Of a DNA stretch of 64,000 nucleotides, positions 38,288 through 52,090 are shown in pieces. The notes under the pieces are model-generated. The model was not told the origin of the DNA, did no database searches, and worked only from the letters and a program-made list of their open reading frames with translations. Source of the DNA: Torreya grandis (lineage: Eukaryota > Streptophyta > Pinopsida > Cupressales > Taxaceae). Location: contig JARHVA010002372.1 in assembly GCA_037957365.1 (NCBI GenBank), positions 909,501 to 973,500 on the forward strand, read 5' to 3'. The first letter of the stretch is position 1; every line of letters begins with the position of its first letter. The translations under genes and the position numbers were made by a program.

Positions 38288-38660
38288 TGTTATAGATAAT
38301 GTTTACATGGGAAATTTATAGGGTGGTAAATTAAAATTTACTATGTGTAAGTTACCATATGGTAACATGGTAAATAACATTAACCATAGTGATATACATT
38401 TATTATGTAGTTTATATTATACTGTTATGTATAGCAATATAATATCGTATATAGGCTAGTTTGTTATACCTATGACTATTACTGAGTTATTTATTATTAT
38501 GTCTTCCTATTATTTAAGAATTTTTTATGCTATTGCTATGGTTATATAATAGCATGTAATATATTGAATATATATCAAAATGTTTGAAATAATTGATCTT
38601 TGTGTATTCACTTCATTGTACATGATTTAATCATGTTCTTGGCTCTTACAGTCCCCTATA
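38288..38660 (+). repeat. 3' LTR of the small element
   Basis: Pairs with 35857-36227. It starts TGTTATAGATAATG and keeps the palindrome GTTACCATATGGTAAC exactly (38351-38366), although other positions differ. Confidence 0.85.
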
Positions 38661-40854
38661 ATAGACCTATGAAAAGTGGTACTAAAACCACCCTAACCAA
38701 GTTTAGATAAATATAAGGACAATAAAACATGATTCTATCTATAAAATTTTGCATTGTAGCAAATATATTGACACCTTTGAGGCATTTATTAGTCTCACAT
38801 AGGTTATGATTGACCATGGGATGCATACATTGAGGACTTATGCACATGCTCTAGGTGGTGGGACATCTAGTTGTTTCCATCCTAATATTAATTCTAGTTG
38901 TATTGGTGCTAGTGACCCTCTTACTATTGGTTCTAGTGGTATTGGTGCTAGTGTCTCTCCTATAATAATTCATGTTATAGTTTATGTACATCATTGGACA
39001 TCATGTGGGAATATTTGTACTAGACTTCCTATTCAAGTGAGAGATATATGGGCTACATATGTGGAGACTAGACCTACATTTTTGTAACACACTAGTACAT
39101 AATAGTCTATTCCATTTATATTATCTTCAACATCTATGGATAGTAGTACAAAACATTGTATTTCATCTATAGTTTCTTATGTACCTCAAGATACTAGCAC
39201 ACATAAGTATATGTCATCTAGAGTTGCTTCAAGATCTCAGGATACTATTATGTTAGATTTTATGTCACTTGTAGATGTTTTATGACCTCATGACACTAGC
39301 ATGCCAAAATTTATTCCATATGTAATTATTTCACCACCTCCCCTTAGAACACATCAAACTATTATGAAAAACTTATCTACTTCACTATCTATATTTGACA
39401 TGGGTTTAATTTTAATTAATGTTTATTTATGTATGTAAAAGACTATTAAATTTATATTTTACTATATGTTTACTTAATTGACTAATATTTGAATTAATGT
39501 TTCATTTATTTATTTTATATATGATAAATGATATATTAGGTACCTCAACTACCTTATATTATATTGTTGAGGTTGTAATCATCATTGCAGTACCATACAC
39601 TTAGGTTTGGAAAGTTACAAATTACATAAAATTTTCTATTTAATGTTAAATCACAACTTGGTATCCACATGTATTCATCAACATAATTATTATAGTTTTT
39701 ATTACTAGTTGTTCGGTTCATTATGATATTAGTAATTTTATTAGTTATAGGAATCTAAAAAATTCATTCATTATTAGTAAATTGGAATGTAGTGTATTGG
39801 TGCAAATCAAAACTATTTATAAGACTTATCTTACAATATGAAGATCCTTAGAGGTTGTTAGAACTTTTGTATCAAAATTTTATATAATCATGTTGTTTTT
39901 ATTGGTAAATTATAGATGATGAAAGATGCTATGGGTACCCCACATGGATCAGAACAACATCCACTATCTCCCTCGAAACACCTAATTTAGAGATGCTTAT
40001 TGGTGAGAATAAAGTAAAATAATTTTCTTAGCTTCAAACAATGATACTCTATGTCATATTTATATTTATTTACACATATAGATCTAGTGATATATGTATG
40101 ATCCATAGGATCCTCCATCCCATGGTCACATAACCCAAGACAACTATTTAGGTGTCATATGGTGAGTCTATAATCACCTCATTACAGGATTTTGTTCATG
40201 GCAACTATATCATTTTCAATATATCATTTGAATGCATTAAATTTTTTATTTCATATGTTGTGAATATGCCACAATTTTTTGAGGTTGTCAAAGAGATATT
40301 TGATACTTCACATACTAAGAGGAGAGTTTCTACCTATGATGAGTCATGTAACACCCTTGGTTCTACATATATGGTGAGTAAACATAATTTATTTGGAGGC
40401 AATGATGATCATAATAGCTAGTTGTTGTGTTAAGGGTCTAATTATAAGCATTATATATTTTGGATGCTGATATCACCCTCATTGTATGCCTATATGGCAC
40501 ATTATTTATATGTACATTACATGATCTAGATTGTATCTTGATATATGTCCTATTTTAGATGTCATTATGACATAATTTGCATACACATATATAATATTTG
40601 ACATATTTACATGTGAATCATACATTTTTATAATTCATGTATACATATTTAATTCTTAAATGCCATTATTATTTGTTGAACATGTTCACAGATTGTCAAA
40701 ATATTAACTTTCATGAAATTAATGTACTGATGTTATATTGAGTAAAATGAATTATTTTTGTTGTGTACATCTATGTGATGATTATTTATCTATGTGATGG
40801 TTTCTTATCATTTCCATTTATTTCATTAAAAAAACAAATAATAACTAAATTATA
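38661..40854. other. unassigned stretch with Ser/Gly/Ile-rich open frame
   Basis: Open frames on the + strand at 38806-39087 and 40152-40421 lack any recognised domain. The first continues past its stop in the same style (SIPFILSSTSMDSS..., repeated Ser/Thr-rich phrases such as YVPQDTSTHKYM) to about 39400, which suggests an old low-complexity coding tail. No function can be given. Confidence 0.35.
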
Positions 40855-40930
40855 TCCATCCATTCATCCATCCATTCATCTATCCATCCATCCATCCATC
40901 CATCTATCTATCTATCTATCTATCTATTTG

Positions 40931-41017
<87 letters not shown>

Positions 41018-41030
41018 CTTTATCTATCTA

Positions 41031-41092
<62 letters not shown>

Positions 41093-41094
41093 CA

Positions 41095-41131
<37 letters not shown>

Positions 41132-41175
41132 ATCTATCTATCTATCTATCTATCTCTCTATCTATCTATCTATCT
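40855..41175. repeat. (TCTA)n / (TCCA)n microsatellite with (TA)n block
   Basis: Tetranucleotide repeat CATC/CATT at the left, then TCTA repeats with a TCTG patch (about 41032-41047) and a TA run (about 41098-41130). The Leu-Ser-Ile-Tyr repeat protein predicted here is an artefact. Confidence 0.97.
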
Positions 41176-42880
41176 GAAAATCTATCAATAAATCATGAAT
41201 CTATCTAATTTTTTAGAAATAATTTTTAAACCTAACTAATTCTCGTAACCACATATATAATAAAATTAGAATATAAAATATAGACAAATCTTCCTTGGAT
41301 TGAATGGGACATGAAATACCACCTCCTTTATCCAAGTTGGAAAAAATTATATTAAAATTCCCTCCTATAGAAAAAATATCCTTAAAATGAAGACCCATAT
41401 AATGGGAAATTTCATTCTAGAATCATCTTTGATCTCCCTTAATCTCTCCCTTACATACTTTTAAGTTTTTTAGGATTTAAATTTTATTTTGAGTCATTGT
41501 ACATGCTTGAAACCTTAAGAATATTCACTTAAAATCCATGTTTTATTTAACTTTCAACATCATAAATATTAAAAACTTAATTTTTGTATTTATATTCTCT
41601 TATACATAAAATTTTCATGTTTTACAACCTCTTTGTCCTCTATACCTGTAAACTCCTTCTTCAATTCACCTTATAGACATGTGGGTACTCTTGGAGGGTA
41701 CTTGGATAATAATATAAGGTCACAGGAACCCTATATACTTCCTTTTATACTTTTTTGAAGGTATCAAGATAATATAAAACCATAAAATATGGTTTTATTT
41801 CTATTTTATATCATAATCATGCTCAAAAAACTTTGTATTTTCTATCTTCTAATCTATAAATTTGTCTTTCAAACTTTACAAAGCCTTTAAGTGTTTTTAG
41901 TATATGATGTTTCTTCAAATTATAGCTATGTATCATGCTAACATGTTTTTTCCTATGATTAAGAGGAAATTTCAACCTTGTTTCATGTTATTCAATCCTC
42001 AAGATAGTAAAAATGTGTCAAAATGTAAAGCTATGGGTTTAGGGTTTTTATAAGATTTTAAGACTAAGTTCATAGAGTTTTAAAAATTATCATGAAATTA
42101 AAATTCATTATAATAATTTATAAAGTTTTGTGACCACTAAGGTATATTTAAAATCCTTCCAAGACTCCCTCGTGACTATAAATGCCATTCACAAGGAGAG
42201 ACCTTATTAGAATGTGGTAAGTGGTTGACTACAATCCCTACAAATCTAGAGTTATAGTTGTGGATCTTTGTTTATATTATCATTTTGATTTGTTTAAATC
42301 CTTAAACATGAATTTGAAAGTAGTAAGGACTTGATTAAACCTTGAATACTTTTTATTCTTACTATCTTTTAGCCCTAAAATTGCTCGAAAAGATCATGAA
42401 ACATATGATTGTCTTACAAACTCTCATACTATTAAAGTCCTAGATCTTCAAAAGATAGTTTGAACTCATTGAAAAAAAATATTGCTTGAAACTATATTTT
42501 TATAATCTCTTCAAATATTTGAGAATATATGAACTTTGTAGCATGATTTAAATTTCTATTCTCCTCATTACAACATTTGGAAACCTGTGGAAACTTGTTA
42601 GGAGATCTATCTTCTTTGTTTATAGGTTTGGAGATGATTGAAATTTATTAAATGAGTAATTGATAAGGTACATGATTTTTCATGAACTTATCCCATGTAG
42701 GAAAGGTAAAAATGGTAGAAATAAGAGGGAAATACAAAATAAAAAATGTTCCTTAAGAATATGTATGGAGTTTATGGTTTAAAAATAAGTTTGAAACCTT
42801 TAACATGACTATATACCCCATTTTATAATGTTTAAAAACTCTTTAATGACATTTATGAATTTATTTAGGTCTATTTTCTA
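41176..42880. other. unassigned AT-rich DNA
   Basis: No coding domain or repeat boundary is recognised. It precedes the satellite array. Confidence 0.5.
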
Positions 42881-45880
42881 TGATTTCACCTCGTTCATGC
42901 TATATTGTCCACCCTCTACTCTGTGTTAGGCCCTAGGACTGAAAGTTGTAGTTGATTGGATACATCTATTAAGAGAAGTTTCTCATCCCTAAGAGTATAA
43001 ATGGTTGAAATTATATCACACATTTTAGGATAACCATGAGGGGTAGAGATGAACCATTAGATCCTATAGTTTCATGATCAAGTCATTTAAGTATCCCCTC
43101 AAGGATTCTCACCAATTTAGGATGAATGAGACATGACGATGAGTTTTATCTCACAATGAAATGTCTCTTAAGAGAACAAAATTTGGTCTATGGGAGGCAT
43201 ATCTTATAACTAATTAGACCAATAGATGAAAAATATTTTTAGATGTATTTGGATGGGTTTTTTAATTATAGAATGGACACACTCTAATAGTTTTTAGGAT
43301 TTATGACCAAAAGTTTTAGTTCGCCTAATGCATCCCTTAAGAGAAGCTTCTTATCCATGAGAGTGCAAACTGAGCCAAGTTCTAATATGCATTGCATGAG
43401 AACCTTGAAGGGTAGATAAGATATATAATATCCTATGGTTTCAAAATATAGTCTTGTAATAATCCCCTAGAGGATTATTTCTAGCTTGGGATGAGTGAGA
43501 CATAGTGATGCATTTTCTCTTGTAGCTAAATGTCTCTTAAGAGACTAAAAATTGGATTGTGGGAGACATATCTTATGACTCATTAGCCCAATTGATGAAC
43601 CATATGTATATACAAATCAATGTGGGTGTTTTAAGTATATAATGGGAATCCTCATCTCTCCATTAGGCCTTGGAATTGAAAGTTATAGATGGTTAGACAT
43701 ATCCCTTAAGAGAAGCTTCTCATCCCTAAGAGTGTAAGCTATCAAACTTCCATTATGTGTTGTATGAAAACCATGATGGGTAGATATTATCAATCATATC
43801 CTTTAGTTTCATGGCTGAGTCTTAAAATCACCCATTATAGGATTATTTCCATCTTAGGATGAGTGACACATGGTGATGAGTTTTCTCTTACAGCCAAATA
43901 CCTATTAAGAGATTAAAAGTTGGTATATGGGAGGTGTATCGTATGATTCATGAGCCAAATAGATGAACCATATTTACATATGAATTCATATTTTTTTTAA
44001 ACTATAATGGATAACCTCCACTCTATTTTATGCCCTAGGATTGATATTTATAGTTCATTGGATGCATCCCTTAAGATAAGCTTATTGTGCCTATGAGTAC
44101 AAATTGGCTAATGTTGTGCTACATGTTGTAGGAGAACCATGAGGGGTAGACAAAAGCCATTGGATCCTATAGTTTCATGTTCAAATATTATATTCACTCC
44201 TAAGAGTATTATCACTAGATCTGTATGAGTGAGACATGATGATGATTTTTATCTCATAGTTAAATGTCTCTTAAGAGACTAAACATTGGTCTATAGGAGG
44301 CATATCTTTTAATTATTTAGCCAAATCAATGAATTATATTTATAAATGCATATATATTGGTTTTTTAAGGATATAATTTCCATAATCCACTATCTTTCAA
44401 TCCCTAGGACTAAAATTTGAAGTTGCCCAAATGCATCCCTTAAGAAAAGCTTATTATCCTTAGGAGTACAAACTAAGGAAAGTTCTACCTGCATTGTAAG
44501 ATAACTATGAGGGGTATCTATGTTTTTTCAAATATTATAGTTTCATGGTAAAGTCCTATAATTACCCCTTAGATGATTATTAATATCTTATTATGATTGA
44601 CATACAACAATGAGTTTTATATGGCAACCAGATGTCTCTTAAGAGACTAAAAGTTAGTTTATAGGAGGCATATCTTTTGAATAAATAGCCCAATTAATGA
44701 AATGTCTTAATAAAAAAATCTATATGGGAATTTAAGGGATATAATTGGCACCATATAATATTTTTCAATACCTAGGATCAAAATTTGTAGTTGGTTCTAT
44801 GCATCCCTTAAGAGAATATTTTCATCCTTGAGAGTGCAAATTGGCCAAACTTCTACCACACATTTCAAGAGAACCATGAGGGGTAAATATGATAAATAAG
44901 ATCATATATTTGCATTATAAGGTCATATAATCACCCAATAGAGTATTATTTCTAACCTGATATGATTGAGACATGATGATGAGTTTTATTTTACAACCAA
45001 ATGTCTCTGAAGAGACTAAAAGTTGGTTTGGGAGAAGCATATCTTTTGAATCATTAGCCAAATCAATGAGCCATATTCATGGATTCATCTATATGGGAAT
45101 TTTAATACTATAATGGGATACCTCCATTCTCTATTAGGCCTTGGGACAAAAAATTATAGTTAGCCATATGCATCACTTAAGAGAATCTTCTCATCCCTAA
45201 GAGTGTAAACTAGCTAAAGTTCCACCACACATTGCAGGAAAATCAAGAGGGGTAAAGACAATATGTTATATCTTATATTTTCATGGTAAATTACTCTAAT
45301 AAATATCTATAGGATTATTTATATATCAAGATGAGTGAGACACGATGATGATTTTTGTTTTGTAGTCAAATGTCTCTTAAGAGACTAAAAGTTACTCTAT
45401 GCGAGGCATATCTTCTGACTTTCTAGCCCAATCATTGAACCATATTCATATACATGTCTATATGTGAATTTTAATGATATAATTACCACCCTCTAGTATT
45501 CATTGGGTCCCATGACTAAAAATTATTGTTAGTTAGATGCATCCTTTAAGAGAAGTTTCTCATCCTTGAAAGTGTAAACTGGCCAAACTTATGTCATTTA
45601 TTTTAGGAGAACTGTGAGGGGTAAAGATAAACCATGATCTCTTATAATTATATGTTTGAGTCCTATAATCATGTTTTGGAGTATTATTTAAATTTTAGGA
45701 TAAGTGAGACACAATTATGAGTTTTCTCTTGTATCTAAATGTCTCTTAAGAGATTAAAAGTTGGTATGTGGGAGGCATATCTTATGACTCATTAGACAAA
45801 TAAACAAACTATATTCATAGACACATATGTATATATGTTTTGATTATATAATTTTCACCCTCGACTCTTTTTCAAGCCCT
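42881..45880. repeat. 368-bp satellite array, about eight monomers
   Basis: The phrase TGTCTCTTAAGAGACTAAAAGTTGG and its variants recur at about 43165, 43533, 43904, 44270, 44636, 45007, 45373 and 45745, a spacing of 364 to 372. Other anchors keep the same spacing: CCCTAGGACTGAAAGTT (42931 onward), TCTCATCCCTAAGAGT, CCATGAGGGGTAGA and GGAGGCATATCTTATGAC. Each monomer contains the palindrome-like CTCTTAAGAG and a related CTTAAGAGAAG about 190 bases away. Monomers are clearly diverged from one another. The array stops in mid-monomer where the Tat-2 LTR begins. Confidence 0.9.
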
Positions 45881-45883
45881 ATT

Positions 45884-47262
45884 TTTAGACACTAGAAAAA
45901 CATACATGATGGTTCTAGATGTCTAAATGATTCAAAACTACCTAGGGACCACCTAACCCTTCTAAACCCACTAACTAACCCATCAGACCTTGGGTATATT
46001 TAGCTAATAAGTTAAATAGATTAATAACTTAATAAATAACCCTTCACCCAACCCTTTTTTACCCACATTTACCCCTTTACCTTTAAACACTCAACCACTG
46101 ATGGTTAACATGACAACTAATGGTTAAATTGACCATTAATGGTTAGGTCTTCTTCATTCTAACATAACACCAGTTGTGTACAAGCTAGCACAACACAATT
46201 TAATATATCCACCTTTCTCATTTCTAACATACTATGAAACATCAAAATCAGCAATCCAACCTCTTAGGTAACCTTCTATCCTCCATCTCTCTTTGCCTAT
46301 AAAAGGAGGGGAGTACGAGGTAAGAAAGGATCCATCAATAAAAAACATTATAACACATAGGTATTCAATATTTCCATCCATTATTCCTTTAAATAATTCA
46401 AAAAATATAATAGAGATCCATTACTCTACCAAAATCACTCCAACCATTAGCCATTTAGCAAACAATAGGTATAGTTTGTATTTCAACTTATTTTCTTGGT
46501 TTTTAACTTCCAAGCTTGAATCAAAATTATTACACCTATCTTATAACTTACTTGTCCCTAAAAAATACCTTAACCAACCATTCCTATATAATTAACCCAT
46601 TCTATAACTCTTTATAAGTACCTTCAAAATCCACATGTAACCACCAATGGTCAACATAACCGCTAACTATCACCTCCAACCATTGACAATTACCCAATCA
46701 TCGATGGTCAGATTAACTACCAATGATCACCCTCAATACAAAAATTCACTTTGGTAAGAAATAAAAAGTTATTTATAATCCCTTACCCATAACCAAATCT
46801 AACTTTATGTGTCCTTACCTATTTATAGACCCCTACTTGATTTTTTGAATTTGACCTAATCTAGTTTAGCACTAGTATTGACCTACTATTTCTATATTTA
46901 GTTTATTTTTATTATCAAGGATATATTTATATTTTATTTTATTTTATTACCTTTTTTTATTTCATGAAAGTATTAAAATTTTATCTCTTTCCACTTAACT
47001 AGTATCAAAGAGTGGATTTATAGCCTCCTAGTAAGCCATAGTTCTTTGATCTAGCTCATGCTAGGTAATCCACCTTAGTATCTTTCTAATACCCATTTTT
47101 TAGTGTTTTCTTATATATTGGTTATCCTTACAATACAAAAATTATCTCTCCACACTCATATGTTTCATGCATGCACAACAACTAGGTTCTTCTACCACAC
47201 CGTTATTACTAGTTTCTTATCGTCTTCCTTAGTTCAGAAATGACGAAAAATTAAGAGAAACA
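45884..47262 (+). repeat. Tat-2 5' LTR
   Basis: About 1.38 kb, from a decayed TTTAGACAC start to GAGAAACA. It shares with the Tat-1 LTR the TATA region, TTAGCACTAGTATT, the stretch ending in a Pro/Tyr-like T-rich block, and the final bases. Palindrome motif copies are present around 46096-46150 and 46627-46730 (mostly ACCATTAATGGT or ATCATCGATGGT). Confidence 0.8.
46298..46304 (+). promoter_or_regulatory. TATA box of Tat-2 LTR
   Basis: TATAAAA in CTATAAAAGGAGGGGA, the best preserved of the three LTR copies and a full match to the plant TATA consensus. Confidence 0.7.
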
Positions 47263-47265
47263 TTT

Positions 47266-47284
47266 TGGCATGCTCGGTGGGACC
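47266..47284 (+). other. Tat-2 primer-binding site
   Basis: TGGCATGCTCGGTGGGACC, three bases after the LTR end. It begins with TGG, complementary to a tRNA CCA end. The tRNA is not identified. Confidence 0.65.
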
Positions 47285-47990
47285 CTAACATCATATAGGT
47301 ACCATTTTATTCCTTTATTATATTTTTATACAATAAAATCTTAAATTTATTTTGGGATTAAAATAAACCTTGCATACATTGATTACTTTCATGTTTTTAG
47401 TTCATCTAGTTAACTTAAAAGTAAAGTAATGAATCATACTTTCAATTTTGTTATCACACACTTGACCAAAGCACATAATTAATAAACACATCAAAATAAT
47501 TTACATAAGGCATGACTAGTATTTCATCACCTAGTGATATACCTTACCCTTTGGCTATCTTACTTGGAGGTCATAACCAAGAAGAGAAACCAAAACTCAA
47601 CTCTCTAGTTGAGTCTAAACTCAGAAATTTAGTATATCTTGGCTAAGCACATGACACCCTTATCACTTCTATGTGTGAATTTAGTTGGTAGGCCCCAATA
47701 TCAATACATGTACTAACTTTCAATACATATTTTTGAGATCCTTTAAAACCTTAAACCAACATTAGACTTCCTCTTTAGTACTTGGTCTATAAACCAAATT
47801 TATTCACACTTTCTAAGGCATAAGCCAAAAGTGATCTAAAAAATATCCTATGTTTTTAAATTCACTTTAGTGTATGTTTTTATTGCCTTGAGATATTTTT
47901 CTTTTCCTTTTTTTGTGTTTTGAGTTATGAGATTTTTGTCATTTCTTTTCTATTCTTCACATGGTCTTTACTAGACAATAGTTGAGGAAT
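47285..47990 (+). other. Tat-2 5' leader
   Basis: Non-coding leader that shares short blocks with the Tat-1 leader (CTCTCTAGTTGAGT, TGACACCCTTATCA, GTAGGCCCCAATA). No gene is seen. Confidence 0.55.
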
Positions 47991-50030
47991 CAAACCAACC
48001 AAGAACCACTCTCCTCTTCTTTGTCCTCTATGGAGTCTACTTATGATATTGAGGGTTCTCCTCATCTTTCTCCCCATCCTACCATGACTTTTATAGTTAT
48101 CGAAGGTGATGCATATTTTTCTACCTTTCTTGATAACAACCTTGTATCCATTTAACATTACCTCAACACCTTATCTCGTCGTACCCCTATTATTTTGATT
48201 CCTCCTATTGATCCACCTTATGGTATTCCTCCCTATATTATGATTGGCACTACCTATATCCAACCTATGATCAACCAATCATCTTCTTCCACCAATATCC
48301 CATCCACTACCACCACCCAAACTAAATCCAATATCCCAACCAATAGCCAAACAACCCCTACACCAAAAAACACCTCCAATGTAGGGTAAACCTTACCTCT
48401 TATTACCCAAACCTCATCTACCATCAGGTTATTTTCTACCCCTATTTCCACCATTCCCCTTATCACTACTAACCCACCAATTTCTACCCCACTTCAAAAT
48501 TTGGTGCTTTCCATACCTCCTACCCTCCCACCTATTAGCACAAGAGCTACCACTCAAACCCAACCAATTAGTCTATCCATACCTCCAAATCAACCCATAT
48601 CAATCCCTCAAAAAATAACCATGACATCCTACCCATATGTTCCTTATCTACAAAGATACATATCACCTTCTACGTAACCCTTTCTGCCCATCCACCCTTA
48701 CATGGCATCATCCCAACCTTCAATGGCCACATACTAATATGTGGTATCTTCTCAAACTTATACCACTTATACATATATTTATTCCACCTAACCTCAACCA
48801 AACTTACCACATAATTATGGATCTTCCTAACTCCAAATAGATTTGGTCAAAATGTTAATGGATGAAATGACCAACTTGGATTTATCTATCTCTAGGGCTC
48901 ATAACCTCTTATCTTATGATCAAATCTACAATGAACCTATTCAACCATCTATCCCTATCTGATATTATCCTCCTCAATGGTAACTACCTAAGTTTTCCAA
49001 GTTTCAAAGCAAGGAGGACCCACAACAATATTTAAGAGCATTTCACTATTCTTGCTATTTGATTGCATATGATGATGTTATTTTCCTTTGTACTTTTACT
49101 ATGTATTTATCAGGATTGGTATAGTGATGTTACCAATCACTCCATCTTTGCCTTTTCCTAGCTTTCCCAAATATTTTTAGATCATTTCTTAATCAACATA
49201 TCTAAGAAGGTCTCTATTACTGACCTCTACTCCATTAGGGAATTTGATGATAAATCAATTGTTGATTTTGTAGCATGGTGGTGAGGTCTTATCAACTAGC
49301 TTTCTTTCTATTTACCCCAACCTAAGTTGATTGAAATTTTCTCTCAAGGTTGTGCCAAACATATTGCTCCTACTCTTTAGGTTTAAACTTTTAGAAACTT
49401 TGATGAGGCTTTCACCATGACACCCAAATTATAAATTAGAGCCATTAATGAGGGGAAATTGAAATCAAGAAATAAAAATTATAGCTTCAAATCTAATGAT
49501 TCTTCCTCATCTAAAACCATCATTTTATCTAACCATCCCAAAACTAAACCAAAGGCATCCATAAACTCACTTGTCCTTAAAACCACTCCATAACCAACTG
49601 TCAACCAACCCAACAAAACCAAATCCTCCAACTCTTCTAACCAACAAAACCAAAATCAAAACTGAGCTACCCCAAAACAATACACTTCATTAGGGGAGTA
49701 TTATGCTTAAGTTTTGGAAAAAATTATCAAATCCAACATCATACAACTTCTTACCATGAAACTTCCCTAATGATTTGGTGTTTCTCACCCTACACCTAGT
49801 TAGTACAATGAGAATGTCTATGTGCTCTCCACCATATCATTGGACATGATGTTATTAGGTGTAACACCTTCAAAAATATTGTCTAAAACATGATTGATAA
49901 GGGATAACTTGTATTTGATAATCCTAATGCACCCTCGAATCAGTCCCTTAATATATTTTGTAAGACTTTCCCTAGTCATGACCCTTTTACCAACTATGAT
50001 GATAATAAAATGAAATCATCTCACTCTCCT
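47991..50030 (+). pseudogene. Tat-2 gag relic
   Basis: Gag remnant in the order seen in Tat-1: Thr/Pro-rich N-terminus (48195-48840, partly open), core (about 48990-49470; EDPQQYLRAFHYSCYLIAY, FLINISKKVSITDLYSI, FRNFDEAFTMTPKL), and the block HHIIGHDVIRCNTFKNIV (about 49830-49890). A deletion has fused the end of the CTFTM segment to the following part near 49110. Stops are mostly TAG and TAA in Gln or Trp positions. Confidence 0.78.
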
Positions 50031-52090
50031 GAGGTCCATATGATCAATGTCATTATTAATGAACCTATCATTAAGTAGACCACTACCTCAACTACCTTTT
50101 CCTCCATTCCACTCACTGAAGTGGTAAGCTCACCCTCTATTCCTTTGGACACCTAAATAGAGGAAGAAACCACCCCTCTTTATTTACTTGATGATACCAT
50201 GTACCTACCCACCTCTCCTTTGATAGAAATAGAAAAGGAGGTAACTCTTGCTTCAACCACCTCTTCCCTCACTCCACTTATTGAATTGGTGGAATTACCC
50301 ACCATTTCTTTGGGTACATAAATAAAGGAAGAAACCACCTCCATTCTTTCACTTGGAGTCATCAAACCTTCCTCCCCTATCATGGAACCACCCACCCTCT
50401 CTTTGGGAATCATTCTAAAAGAAGAGATTACCTTGTGTACTCCTTCCATGGAGGAAACATCCTCCTAAATCTTGGAACCTTCCATCAAGAAAAAAGGTGA
50501 AGAAACCATTCCCTCACCTCAACTTATGGGATTAATCTTTGAAACCAATGACCAAGGAATCAAACCCATTTACAAACCTTTTTCTAGATTGGTCCAAATT
50601 CTAGAGTTCACTTCTCAGCCCAATATGGATAGAGCCACCTTTTGGCATTATCTTGTGCTCCCCTATCAAAAAAATCCTAAACCTTCAACCTCACTTTCAT
50701 CTACCATCAAACCTATCATCACCTCAATACCTTCATTAAACACTTCTCCCTCCAAAACCATAAGGGAACCACCCAACCCACCTCCATCCAAAATTGCCAA
50801 ATAACCTTACACATATCTATCCAAACCTATCAATAATCTAGGAATACTTCCTAAACCTAGCCTTGTTCACCCATCTCTGAAGTTGGACTTAATTGCAACC
50901 AAACCAATTAAGAAGGTGGAGCCACCCAAACTCCCACCTCAAACTAGAACCATACCACCTCCTTCCATCTTACCTTTTATCTTAAGACCCCATCCTTATA
51001 CTATCCTAGGAGATCATCCTTCTACCAAGAGGGTGAACCCTCCAAAAAATACCTAAACTAAACCTTCTATTTTTATTATACCTTTACCTACCACCACCAA
51101 ATCATCAAACTCCCCATCATTCTTAACAAACTTATCTACCTCTACCTTCCCACCTATCTCCAAACCTTCATCATCTAAATAATCCACCTCAAAACAAATA
51201 ATAACCAAGAAATCCCAACCAAAACTACCTACCAAAACCATTCAACCACCAATAACTTTCATGTTGAAGCCTACTTTTAAGAAGGTTCCCACTCCTAAAA
51301 CTAGAAACCCAACACCCTCAACACCTTTGCTTGAATCTTATTCAACCATTCTACAAAGGTTATTGCAAACCTCTTCCTTAAGATGACCATCTATCAAAAC
51401 CTTTGAACCTTCAATTCCTAAACCATCTTGGTTTAATGATAGTATAATTTTGTCATACCATAAGACACCTAGACATGACACAAAAAAACACAAAGTTCTC
51501 CAAGTACTTATCCATAACTTAGGGATGAGGATGATCTATTATCAGATGAACCTTCCTTGAGCCCACTATCAACCCAACAACCAAGTGAACCCATCCAACA
51601 CTTACTTAGTCCTCAACTCTCATTTTAAATTGAGGAGGAACTAAAGTAGACATCTATCCCAACACCTCCTTTCATCCACATTATCCACATGGTTACTTGA
51701 TCTAGGGCCCAACAAAAGGATAAGGGAAAAGCCAAAATGTCCATACCATGGACATACCCTTCCACACCTCAACCTTCCAATCAAACTCAAGCACCCTCAC
51801 CTTTACCTTCACCTTCACTAAAACCCAAAATATCCACTTTGGGTGCCTATCCATGTAACCCTTTTGAATCTATTTAGTGTGTACTATTAAAATAACTTCA
51901 CCAAACATTGATGAAGATGAGCCTTTACAAACTAATCAACTCCTTATTTATCACCACCAATCATTGATAGGGACCCTAATATCAATAGATGTTAAACAAG
52001 ATGACCTTAAACCTCTTACATCCTTTATTGTAACCCTTCAAATTTCTACCTTTGTCACACTCTAGGATTCAAAAATACCTTATGTTCATT
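50031..52090 (+). pseudogene. Tat-2 gag-protease linker
   Basis: Pro/Ser/Thr-rich coding remnant, partly open from 50472 to 50804. The conserved block IKPIYKPFSRLVQILEF and RATFWHYLVLPYQKN (50560-50670) is better preserved than in Tat-1 and shows the original sequence of this family-specific segment. The function is unknown. Confidence 0.65.

Larger units (their letters stand above)
35857..38660 (+). mobile_element. small complete LTR element, non-autonomous (2.8 kb)
   Basis: Two LTRs of about 371 and 373 bp flank a 2.06-kb interior. The flanks carry the perfect five-base duplication ATAGA (35852-35856 and 38661-38665). The primer-binding site after the first LTR, TGGTATTAGAGT at 36229-36240, matches the initiator-Met type TGGTATCAGAGC with small changes. 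The tract before the second LTR is ATTAGGGGGG. The interior holds no RT, RNase H, protease or integrase pattern that I can read, so the element would need proteins from another one. The initiator-Met primer site suggests Ty1/copia descent; that is inference. Confidence 0.85.

Noticed and set aside
40763..41191. 142-codon frame of Leu-Ser-Ile-Tyr repeats
   Set aside because: Translation of the TCTA microsatellite.
42881..45880. CRISPR-like repeat spacing in the satellite
   Set aside because: Repeats are full-length diverged monomers, not short identical repeats with unique spacers, and the DNA is from a plant.
50180..50449. Minus-strand 89-codon frame
   Set aside because: Shadow of the Pro/Ser/Thr-rich Tat-2 linker on the plus strand.
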